Of a stretch of 64,000 bases of DNA, positions 34,524 to 45,100 are shown in pieces. Source of the DNA: Laccaria trichodermophora. Lineage: Eukaryota; Basidiomycota; Agaricomycetes; Agaricales; Hydnangiaceae. Position numbers and translations under genes: made by a program. Position 1 is the stretch's first letter. Every line of letters begins with the position of its first letter. Location: positions 434,001 to 498,000 of the forward strand of contig JACTVC010000023.1 in the NCBI GenBank assembly GCA_018417955.1, written 5' to 3'. The notes under the pieces are model-generated. The model was not told where the DNA came from, made no database searches, and saw only the letters and a list, made by a program, of their open reading frames with translations.

Positions 34524-35342
34524 TAGTGTTTAAAAGTTCAGTTCAGTCCGGTTCTTTGCCCAGAAAATGTGCAACTGTGGACCACAACTGGTCCAGGACT
34601 GACCCAAATATTGAGGGAACCAAACCGAACCACCTAAGACCGGTTTTTTGTGGTCTATGAAACCGTTTCAGACCGATCCAGACTGGTTTTTTTGTGTATA
34701 ATTTATCATACCAATATAAACCATTTATATCTCAATCATTATTACTATAAAAAATAAATGTATTATACAATGTAGTAAAGCATGTAAATATCCATCATTC
34801 TACCAATTTGTAAGAGATTTGATGAAGATTTGACATAGCTACAACTGAAACTGAATTACATCTTCTAAAGACTCAGGCAAAATTTAATGTGGCAACTGTA
34901 AATTATTTGCTGCATACCATACATTGATACATGGTCAGCATATTTTCATACTTATAGTCTCAATATCCAAAAATTGAATCAAGCAAAATAATCAAAATTT
35001 GAGTGAATTAGATTAAAGTCATTCTGCACAAACAAATATTTATTCCAAAATGGATTTGGTTATATCTTTCTCAGTTCTTAACTGTTTTTGATGAAACAAA
35101 AACCCAATTAAAGGTAATAAACGTGGTTACAAGGCTATGTAACGCAGGTGACTGTTTAACCAGTTGCAACCGATTAAAACCGGTCTTTGAATGGTTTTAA
35201 TAGACTTTTGAAATGAGGCAACCGGCAACCAGACCAACCCCAAATTTGGGCAACTGCAACCAAAAAAAAGACCAGACCATGGTCTGGTTCAGTCCGGTCC
35301 ACCAGTTTTTTGTGGTCCTATGGACTGAACCTTTAAACACTA
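34524..35342. mobile_element. TIR element with TAGTGTTTAAA ends
   Basis: An 819-bp element whose left end tagtgtttaaaagttcagt and right end actgaacctttaaacacta are inverted repeats. Subterminal segments contain repeated ccggt/accgg and ggtttttt motifs. No matching target duplication was found, so the superfamily is open; the TAG-type end suggests hAT. A truncated relative lies at 28918. Confidence 0.65.
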
Positions 35343-36140
35343 AAATAAACCCCAACCCCACAGCTACAGTCTCCCCTGTTGTCAGTCCTTCAAAATCAGG
35401 ATCTGAGGCAGCAGCCAAGAAGCCTATTCTTGAGGTAACTTACACCCCTGCAGCGTCAAAAGCAACCCTGGCAGTGGCAAGGAAATATAGTGCTGGATCC
35501 ATCATGCCACCACCATCAGTGCCAACACCAGTAAGTGAAGATGCGGCGTATGGGGGGAGAGCCTGAATTTTAAATGTCTGAACAATTTGCTTTAACTTGC
35601 AATGATTATGCTTCAATCTATGCTTTGCTCTCCAAGTTGACGCTTATTGATGAGAGGGAGACAGATCCACATGAGTGCTTTTACCTATACTAGTAGGATA
35701 AGGGTTTGTAGGCAGAATGTTACTAAATGATTTAACACACACGTGTACAACCCACTCTCTGTCAACTGTCCCCAAGGAGACACCTCCAAAGAGGAGCTGA
35801 AATCGTCACGAATACTTGCATCTGTGAAATCTCTACAACAATGACATCCCAAAGTCTGATGGTGGACATAATCCCTCACCTCTGTCTGAAAAGCACAGTA
35901 GCCACCACCCAGCTGTGGAGTTGCACCCTACATTCAAGCCCATCCCATATCAACCAAGCATATCGGTCCAAAAATGGGTTTCGAAGCTAAAACAACCATA
36001 GCTTTTTGTACTGTCAACCGCATGATGTCTGACCCTTTCCAAAACACATCTATGTAGTTTATTTATCTAAAATAAATATGTAAACTGTCTTGTCAATCCC
36101 AGGTGTGTGGCTGAAGCTATTTGACAGACTCTGCAGTTGT
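35343..36140. other. Non-coding sequence, possible exon remnant
   Basis: A plus-strand frame to 35566 is rich in Pro, Ala and Ser (VSPVVSPSKSGSEAAAKK), with no matching partner exons. The stretch 36050-36110 (atttatctaaaataaatatgtaaactgt...tcaatcccaggtgtgt) recurs at 39069-39126 on the other side of the SINE-like array. Confidence 0.35.
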
Positions 36141-38910
36141 AAATGTGTATAGTGCCACTATACATGGCCACTGGTGTAGAATGGAACACCCACTTTCAAA
36201 ATTTGATTAAATTTGAGCTGAGTGGGTCATTATTCAGTGGGTTCAATTCCCCCAAGGACTGCATGTATGTAGTCTTCTATGTGTACTTTTTTTAAATACT
36301 TTTACATACAGCTCATTGTTGCCATGGCGGCATGGCTTCAAGCCTGAGGTACCATGATGATGGTGGCCATGGCCTCAATGTACCATAAGTACTGATTCAC
36401 TGGGCATCCACCTGTGAATGGGTGTATTTAAGATTCATGTTGACTGAATGAACATCACTGACTCAGTTTTTTTTTTTTTTTTTAAAAAAAAAAAGCACAT
36501 GTAGTTGTAATGTGTATAGCGGACACTGGTGTAGATTGGAACACCCACTATGACTTCAATAATTTGAGCTGAGTTGTGCCTGTATCCAGTGGGGTTCAAT
36601 TCCCCAAGAACCGCATTGTACTCCTTGGCGCATGATTATTTTTTTTCATTGGTATTTTTGCCATGGCAGTGTCACTGTGGTCTCAATGTACCATCATGGC
36701 GAATGGGTGTATTTAAAATTCAAATTTTCCAGTTTCTTTTTTTAATTTTTAATGCAGGTAGTTGGAATGTGTATAGCAGGTACTGGTGTAGATTGGAACA
36801 CCCACTGTGACTTCAATCTTTGAGCTAAGTGGGGTCTGTATCCAGTGGGTTCGATTCCCCAAGAACCACATTGTTGGTGGTCACATTGCCCCATGCACTT
36901 TTTTTTCATTGGTATTTTGATGGCCTCAACATACCATGATGGCCATGGACAATGGGTCTGCAAATTGGTGTATTTAAGATTCAATTTTTCTAGTTTTTTT
37001 TAAAAAAAAATGCAGGTAAGTAGTTGGAATGTTTATAGCAGGCACTGGTGTAGATTGGAACATCCCACTATGACTTCAATATTTGAGCTGAGTGGGGCCT
37101 GTATCCAGTGGGGTTCAATTCCCCAAGAACCACATCAAAGACAGAGGTCCATGTACTTTTTCTTTTCATTGGTATTTTTGCTGTGGCGGCGTGGCCTTGA
37201 CGTACCATAACTTATAATTACTGATTCACTAGGCATTCATCTGTGAATGGGTGTACTCAAGATTCATGTTGACTGAATGAACATTGCTGACTCAGTTTCT
37301 TTTTTTAATTGAAAAAATGCATGTAGTTAGAATGTGTATAGCAGGCACTGGTGTAGGTTGGAACACCCACTATGACTTCAATTATTTGAGCTGAGTGGTG
37401 CCTGTATCCAGTGGGGTTCAATTCCCCAAGAACTGCATTGGTACTGCTCTGCCCACATACTTTTTTTTTTTTTTTTCATTGATATTTTTGCTGTGGCAGT
37501 GTGGCTTTGACATACCATAAGTACTGATTTGCTAGGCATTCACCTGTGAATGGGTGTATTTAAGATTCATGTTGACTGAATGAACGTCGCTGACTTGCAA
37601 CCAAATTTTTCCAGTTTTTTTTTTCAAAAAAAAAATGCATGTAGTCAAGGGGGTTTCAGGATTTTAAACCCAAAAGTGAGGTCGAATTTTCAGATAAGAG
37701 CCTGTCAACCCCAATTAACCCAACCCATGGGAACTAATTACCATATATGGAAGGCATTATTGCATCATAGTACTATTAGTGGTGACACATGACACTTCAT
37801 TCCACTCTCATATGCTCCTCTTCAACCTAAGTGTATCCTCCCTCAATTTGTAAGATTCACATCTAAGGATGCTAGGTGATACAACCAAAATGTGGGCCTT
37901 TCACCATTAATTTATACAGCTTACCTGGAATGTTCTGCAGCCACATTGTTCTCACTTTTTCACACTCCTGGCACCTTGATCTGTGAAGCCACAACAGATG
38001 GCAGTTACATAGCATGTCCTGCTTCACCAAATCATCCTTTACAGCCATACCAACTCTCACTGACAGTTGCTTCCACATGTTTTGTACCTGGCAGGAGTTC
38101 TGTCAATTGTACCAGGACTATCTGACTATTATCTGACATCATGTAGAAATTAGAATTCACGTAGAATACTAAATTTGATGAGTCTCTGATGCCATCTCAT
38201 AGCCTTTTCTTCCTTCAGAGCATTGTGTGTGGCCACCCAGTCATGATTTTAGGCTTTACAGGGCAGATAAATGATAGTTAATTAACAAGGTCAGAAAGAT
38301 TTTTTATGACCAGTTGGCTGGACTAACTAACCGGCCTGATATATTGGGTTCAAATCACAAAACCCCCTTGCATGTAGTTGTAATGTGTATAGTGGGCACT
38401 GGTGTAGATTGGAACACCCACTATGACTTCAATTTGAGATGAGTGGGGCCTGTATCCAGTGGGTTCAATTCCCCTAGAACCGCATGCAGTTGGAACAGGT
38501 TCTTTTTATTTATGTCCAAATTATTCATGTGATTTCATCAGTACCTTTGCTGTGGCTAGTTGTAATGTGCATAGCAAGCACTGGTGTAGATTGGAACATC
38601 CATTGTGGCTTCAATGATAGTGGGCCTGTGATCTAGTGTGTTCAATTCCCCAAGAACCGCATGAACAGTAAAGTCTTGTTATGCATTGCCATTTTTGCCC
38701 AACGGGTACTACTAGGGATTTGGATTCGCTAGGCATTGATCCACCTGCGAATGGGTACATTGAAAATTCAGGTTGACTGAATGATTCAGAACGTCGCCAC
38801 AAATGTGTACAGCGGGCACTGGTGTAGATGGGACAACCCACGCTGACTTCAATAATTTGAGCCGAGTGGGGCCTGTATCCAGTGGGGTTCAATTCCCTGA
38901 CAACCGCATG
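36141..38910 (+). repeat. Tandem array of eight tRNA-like (SINE-like) units
   Basis: Copies lie near 36145, 36508, 36756, 37030, 37330, 38380, 38560 and 38798. Each has a D-arm/A-box-like ggtgtagattggaacacc, a cccac...gtggg stem, and a T-arm/B-box-like tggggttcaattcccca (ggttcgattcc in the third copy), then a T-rich tail and a shared 3' part (gaatgggtgtatttaagattcatgttgactgaatgaac). This is the layout of tRNA-derived pol III repeats. The anticodon loop is not canonical, so they are not counted as tRNA genes. Confidence 0.7.
37646..38370. mobile_element. hAT-type MITE, copy 2 (CAAGGGGG family), in the SINE-like array
   Basis: A 725-bp element with ends caagggggttt and aaacccccttg, and a perfect 8-bp duplication catgtagt (37638-37645 and 38371-38378). 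Joining the flanks restores the array consensus catgtagttgtaatgtgtatag, so the array predates the insertion. No transposase. Confidence 0.9.
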
Positions 38911-39719
38911 TGCGAAAATGAGTATGTTTTTTTTTTTTTTTTTTTTGGTTTACATACAAGTTATGTAGGGTTTCATTGGTACTTGTGCCGTGACGGCGTG
39001 GCTTGGACTGGGTATGGACTTACTAGGATTCCAATTCGATAGGTACTTGCAAGTTTCTGAAAAAAACGCATCTAGTTTTTAATTTATAATAAATATATAA
39101 ACCGTCCCCTCAATCCCGGGTGTGTTAACGTTGGCATACCTACAGAGTTCAAGCGTTCAATAGTTTAGAAGTTCGAAAAGAAAAAAGAGTTGCAAGTAAA
39201 ATAAGATGAAATGAGTATGAATATGAAGCATGAAGAAGTCAGATATGTACGTAAATGGATGGTATATATAAATACGTGTGTGTGGTGTGTGTAATAAGAC
39301 AAGGTATCACGTTAGAAATGACGAGTCGAGTCGTAAAGGCTGCGGTAGAAGCGTAAGCGGCGAGGAAGCAAAAAGGGAAGTGGATGAAGAACGGGAGGAC
39401 GGGAGATGGGCAGACGGTATATATACATGAAAAGAGCGGACGGGACGCGTTGTCGTTGGTGGATGTATCCCAGAGTTAGTTTGAGTGTTGCGTATCATAT
39501 GCTTGAAGATCCTCGTTTGTTGATGATGATGACGATGCTGGTACGTGTTTGTGCTTAATGGTGCGGTCGGTCGGTTGGAGGGAAAGAGCAGGTGGAGGAG
39601 GTGGGAGGCCCAACGGTATCAAGATGCTTAATGACGATGTTGGTACGTTGATGCGGTCCGTTGGTCGGGCCAGGACAAGTGAAAGGAGGTTGAACGTCTG
39701 GAGAGGGACGCAGGGCACG
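38911..39719. other. Right edge of the repeat compartment and 3' flank of the next gene
   Basis: A poly-T run (38927-38946), then a return to CpG-normal sequence at about 39060. No gene was recognised. The minus-strand gene ending at 39720 should have its 3' UTR here. Plus-strand ORFs in the area are antisense to it. Confidence 0.45.
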
Positions 39720-41181
39720 CTAATACCCAACCACGTCCGCCTTCCTCCTATACATCCTATGCCGCCTCGCAGGCACACCCGTAATCGTAGGCTGTGCCCC
39801 CTCCTCCTCCCGCCTCGCAACAGTAAACGTCGGACTAACATGCAAACTGCTGCTCGTCGTCCCTCCCCCAACCCCTGGCTTCCCACTCCCACTTGCACTG
39901 GCACGGGCACTAGTCGCACTCGTCGCAACAGAACTCCCAACCTCATCCGCACTCCCTCCAAACACCTTCGGCTGCTGATGTCCCGGCGCATTCCGATTAA
40001 AATAAACACCCAATCCCACAGCAGCCACTATACATAAAATCAACAACACAGAAACGATACCAACCCATCTATTCATCCTCCCATGTCCATTCTGGGTTTT
40101 CTTCAACCACGAAGAATCCTTCGCGCCTCTTGGTTTCGCCAACTCCTCTTTGGCGATCATGGAGAACCGACGCCAGAAGTCGTCCCCCTTCTCACCGCGG
40201 CCAGGGAGGAGTGGGTCTTCAGAGTTTGAGCGGATGATGGGTTTACGGGGGGTGGGTTGTGTGGTGGAAAATGTTACCGCTGGGCCTCCCCCGCCCCCAC
40301 CGCCTTGGGAAGAAGGAGAAGAGGGGGAAGAGGAGGGAAGAGCGAAGATGGGTTTGATAGGTGTCATTGGTGGTTGGAGTGGGTGTGGTGTTGATGGGGA
40401 GGGGGAGGAGGGGAATGGGGGTGGTTGTGGGGGGTCGAAGGGGTTTGCGGAGGGTGGGAGGCGGCCTAGGCCTGTGGGGGGCAGGGAGGGGGGTGGTTGG
40501 GCGAGGTTTAGGGCTGCTATTGGGGCTGCGTAGCCTGGTCGCGGGGCGGCGATTGGTTGGAGGGGGCGGGGTTGTTGGCCTGGAGGTGAGTGGGGAGGAC
40601 GGGGCTGTTGTTGCTGGGAAGGCCGTTGTTGTTGCTGTTGAGGAGGCCGTTGTTGCTGCTGAGGAGGGGGCCGCTGTTGTTGTTGCTGCTGCTGGGGAGG
40701 TTGCTGCCGTGGCTGAGGAGCGTTGTGCTGCTGCTGCGTAGGAGACGGCTGACGACGCGTAGGAGAGGGTGACTGCGTGGCGGCTGCCAAGGCTGCGTGC
40801 TTCGAAGGAGAATTTCCAGCAGAAGCAGCAGCTACCCTCTTTCGTCTCTGTTCAGCTTCGTCCTCGGAGTCGGAGTCAGAGTCGGAGTCATCTCCCATGT
40901 TCAGCAGACCCATGCCTAGGTTGCTGACGCCCGAGTTTCTGTTTGGCTGAGACTCGGAGGGAGGAGACAGGGATTTGTCGGCTTCGGAGAGGTAGTTGTC
41001 GTACCTAAGAGGGGGTTAGTTGGTTAGAAGGAAAGTTAGAGAAGACGAACATGTTGTATGCTGACGTTCTCTTGTTGGGGTCTTCAGGTTTTGGGAGAGG
41101 GCTACGTCTTGGTGTAGGCGCGGACTCGTAGAAAGAGTCGGGTTCGTCGGTTGCATATGGCGGTCGACCGGCTAAGGACAT
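39720..41181 (-). CDS. Pro/Gln-rich single-pass membrane protein, unknown function
   Basis: Two exons, 41181-41051 and 41004-39720, join at ATG-TAC with a 46-nt GT-AG intron; 471 codons plus stop. The start ATG 41181 gives MSLAGRPPYATDEPDSFYES. An acidic run (DDSDSDSDSEDE) follows near residue 90. Next comes a long disordered Gln/Pro tract and a Gly run, a short conserved-looking stretch (DDFWRRFSMIAKEELAKPRG), one membrane helix (WVGIVSVLLILCIVAAVGLGVYF, about residues 345-367), and a Ser/Thr-rich tail ending RRKADVVGY. The basic side before the helix suggests the N-terminal part is cytosolic. The family was not recognised. It is transcribed divergently from SMC6. Confidence 0.8.
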
Positions 41182-42158
41182 TAAGTAGTAGCTGGGTAGG
41201 GTAGGATGTAAAGGAATGTGAGTAGAGTCAAAGAGTGGAAGGGAGCGAGCAGGAAACAAGAAGAGAAAATGAGAAGAAGGAAGGAAAGACCCACAAGCAC
41301 AAGGTGCGTTGTTGTTTCTCACACGTGCACCCATCACCGAATTCAGAATAGACGCATCAGTCAGCCATCATCGAGGTATTTTGGGCGTCGCTTGTCAACC
41401 GATGTATCCCGTTGGATACTATCACGAACTTCACGGGCTTCCTCGTCCTGGTACATGTTTTGGATTTACCCCTTGGAGTTCTTGTGCGCCCTTTCTAATG
41501 GCCATTTTAATAACTCACCATCGCGGGAGCACTCCGGCCTTACGATCATGATCTGCGGTGAAATTCGAAGTCACCTCAAGGGTCAGCCGACTAAAGGCGC
41601 CACATTTCCATCTGGCCCTCTCTGAATTCAATCGTTTACAGTGCACACTGCAGTCCTTCGCTTTCCTGAGATAAGAAAGTTTCTTATCTCAATTCTCACA
41701 CTCTTACTCTCAAATCTGGCAATATATGTAGGCTACACTCCCTCCGAATATCTCAGGTGAGCTATGGAACGGTGTGCTCTGGAAGTATTCGAATGCGTCA
41801 AGATGGAGAGCTCAGAGGAGCTCAGGCCAAGGAGAGGCATTTGGGCAGAGTGACAGGCGAACCCTATTCGTGTCACGCTGCCCCTGAAATTTGGCGGGGT
41901 CACAGTTTCGTCACAGTACACCAGTTACCTCTGTTACCAGCTTCATCTAAAATTTGGTATATGCATAAGCGGAATAGGACTTGACATTATCCCCGTTTTA
42001 TTTTCGTGAGGGACAACATAATCGCAATGTAATTCAGGTTTTATTCTTTGGTGTACCACATTGCAATTTGTAGTTGTTTGGTCGTCGAAAGTTAGAGACG
42101 CGTCTCCTGACACGCGCCCTGACTCGAACCACCACCACCACTCTACAAAACACGCGCG
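41182..42158. promoter_or_regulatory. Divergent intergenic region between membrane protein gene and SMC6
   Basis: This 977-bp region separates two oppositely transcribed genes and must contain both promoters. A short inverted repeat, gataagaaagtttcttatc, lies at 41671-41689. Plus-strand ORFs in the area show no conserved residues. Confidence 0.5.
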
Positions 42159-45100
42159 ATGCCCAAACGTCGCGCAGCACCAAACGACGACTCAGACGAC
42201 GGAGGCCCTTCATCTTCCGCGAAACGCGCCAGGACGGAGGATAGCGATGACGGGGTTGAAATTGACGACGTGCCACCCACTCAGACGCGTGTTCGTCGAG
42301 CTGTGAAGGGGAAACAACGCATCGAGGACCTTACTCTTGACGGAGAAGATGAAGAGATCGATGACGAAGAACAAGAACAGGAACTCCAAAGAGTCCGACA
42401 GGGTCGTCGGTCGACTGGGGGTAACAACACCCAAGGCGGCGGGGGTGGGGGAGAGGAAGAGGAAGAGGAAGAAGATGAACAGTTCGAAGCGCAGAATGGG
42501 GATAAGATTAGGGCAAAGCTGGAGTCGAAGCGGCATGTTCAGGGTGTTAGTCCCCTTTGCTTTTCCTGTTATCTTGAATGTTAAGCTGACGTTTTAATGC
42601 AAAGGGAGTCGCAGAGTACGGTATCATCGAATACATCGAGATGCACCAGTTCATGTGCCACAAGTACCTTACATTCCATTTCGGTCCCCAGATCAACTTT
42701 ATCATTGGTCTGTTCTTTTCTCCATCTCTTGCGAAAAGCAAAACTGATTCCGGTAACTTTCAATGTAGGACATAACGGGAGTAAGCACATCGTCGCGGGC
42801 GCATATACGCCTTAGCGAATACTGACTTTGTTTTATCTAGGCGGCAAGAGCGCAGCCCTTTCAGCACTAACCGTCGCCCTAGGCGGCAAAGCCAACTCTA
42901 CAGGCCGAGGAAACGGGATCAAGTCATTCATCCGCGAAGGCCAAAGGTCCGTCTTCCCCCCCCCCCCCCCCCCTCTCCCTCCCTCCCTCCTCCTTACCCT
43001 ACTAACACCCCTGCCTACAGCGTCTCAGAAGTAACAGTGCACCTCAAAAACCAAGGCGAAGAAGCCTACAAGCCCACCGAATACGGCAAAACCATCGTCA
43101 TCACGCGTAGATTCACGAAAGAGGGTGGGTCGTCTTGGAAGATTAAGAGTAAGGATGGAAAGGTGATTAGTACGAAGAAGGAAGAGCTTGCTGCTATTTG
43201 CGATCATATGAATATTCAGGTGGATAATCCGATGAATGTGTTGACGCAGGGTGTGTTTTCTTTTCTTTCAGAGAGATGAAGAAGGGAGGCTGATGGATGG
43301 ATGGGGGGTGATGTAGATTCTGCGAGACAGTTCTTGAGCGCTAGTCATCCTCAGGATAAATACAAGGTCTGCATAACCTCTCTTTCGACACTATAAATCT
43401 ATACTAACACACACCCAGTTCTTCCTCCGCGGCACCCAACTCTCCCAGCTCTCAGACGAATACGACACCTGTCTCGAAAACATCACACAAACCGCCAAAG
43501 TCCTCGCGCAAAAAAAGGAAGCCCTACCCGACCTTCGTACGCGTTTCGCGGAAGCTTCGGCGCGGTATCAAGAAGCTGCTAAAGCCAGGGAACAAAAGCA
43601 AAAGTTGGACGATTTGAAGAAAGAGTTGGCGTGGTCGCATGTTAAGAAGAAGGAGGAGGAGATGACGAGTAAGATTGGGGAGGTTGCCAAGGCGAGTAGG
43701 AGGTTGCCGAGGATTGAGGAGAGTATTAAGGATGCGCAGGTCGGTTTTTTTTTTTCTTTCGTTAACTTGGGGGTGGAAGGAAGCTGATATGGGTTTTTTG
43801 GGGTTTGTAGAAAGCGTTGGAAGTTGCTGAGGAGCAGGTTACGGCTTGCGAGGCTGAGTTTCATGCGCTTGGGACTATGGACCATCTTACGGATGAGAGG
43901 ACGAGGTTGCAGAATGAGATGAGGGGGAATAAGGTCAAGTTGGGGGAGTACACTGTACGTTTGTTTTTTTCTTTCTTTCTTTGTTCTTCTGTGATATAGA
44001 TGCTAATGAAAGACTTGCAGGCGGACCTTAAGACGATGGACGCAAGCATCAAAGCGACCAACCGCCAAATCACCGAACTCGAAGAAAAGATCGCGGAAGA
44101 AGCACGTAAAATGGCGGTACACACTCAAGCAAGACACGAACAAGTCCAACTTCGACTTGAAGAACTCCGAGCGGAAGTTAGCGCCGCCGAAGAAAAGCAC
44201 CGTCAACTAATGCTTCAAAAAAAGGAACTAGCAGTCGAAGCGGACACCGCCAAATCCTCTGGGGTCCAATTGGAACCTCGCCTAGCCGAACTCCGGCAAA
44301 AAATCACAGAATGCGAAAATATGGTTTCGCAAGCAAGGAAAAACGAGGCTGATGCGCTTATGCCGTATGGGAAGAATATCAAGGAGGTTGTTAGGAGGAT
44401 TCAGGGGATGAAGTGGTTTGGGGACGTACCGATTGGGCCGTTGGGTGTACATGTGAAGGCGAGGGATCCGGAGAGGTGGGGTGAGATATTGAGGGTCCAG
44501 TTGGGGGGGTATTTGACTGCGTTTGCTGTTACGGATGCGAGGGATCGGGAGGGGGTTAAGAGGGTTTTGGGGGAGTTTGGGAAGTGAGTTTTTTGTCTTT
44601 CGTTTGCTTTTTTCCTTTGTTGGTTATGCGCCTTCTTGGGCGGTTTCGTGTTCGTGTTCGATTTTGACTTTTGCTTTTTCTCTTTTTCGCTGCCCTTGAA
44701 GAAAGATGCTGACATTGGTTTAGTACAGGGACTTTGATCATCATCTTCGAGAAGGATCTGTTTGACTATAAGAGTGGGGAACCGCCTGAGAATTACTTGA
44801 CTGTTCTTAGGGCGCTTGAGGTTCGTTTTCCCTCCCTCTCTCTTTACTTTTCGTTGCCTGTTATCACCTTTCATTTCCTTCTCCTCCTTTTCGTCTATAC
44901 TGGCCTTTTCCACCTCGTACACTGATCTTTCCCTTGCCACTTTGCCTTCGCTTTCTCCCTGCTTTCCCTGCTACAATGACGTTGCTTCCCTTCCCTGCTT
45001 ACCTCCTCTCCCGCCTCCCTCTTCCCGGCTTCCCTTCGCTTTCCTTACCTTCGCGTTCGTCTTCCCTCTCCTTTTCCTTTCCTCTTCCTCTACCTACCAT

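Noticed and set aside
36141..38910. Cluster of functional tRNA genes
   Set aside because: A and B boxes are present, but the anticodon loop lacks T33 and the acceptor stem pairs only partly; SINE-like is the better reading.
39476..40009. 177-codon minus-strand ORF
   Set aside because: It overlaps the end of the membrane protein gene in another frame and has the Arg/Val-rich composition of a shadow.
40150..40772. Gly/Val- and Leu-rich plus-strand ORFs
   Set aside because: Antisense shadows of the Gln/Pro-rich membrane protein.
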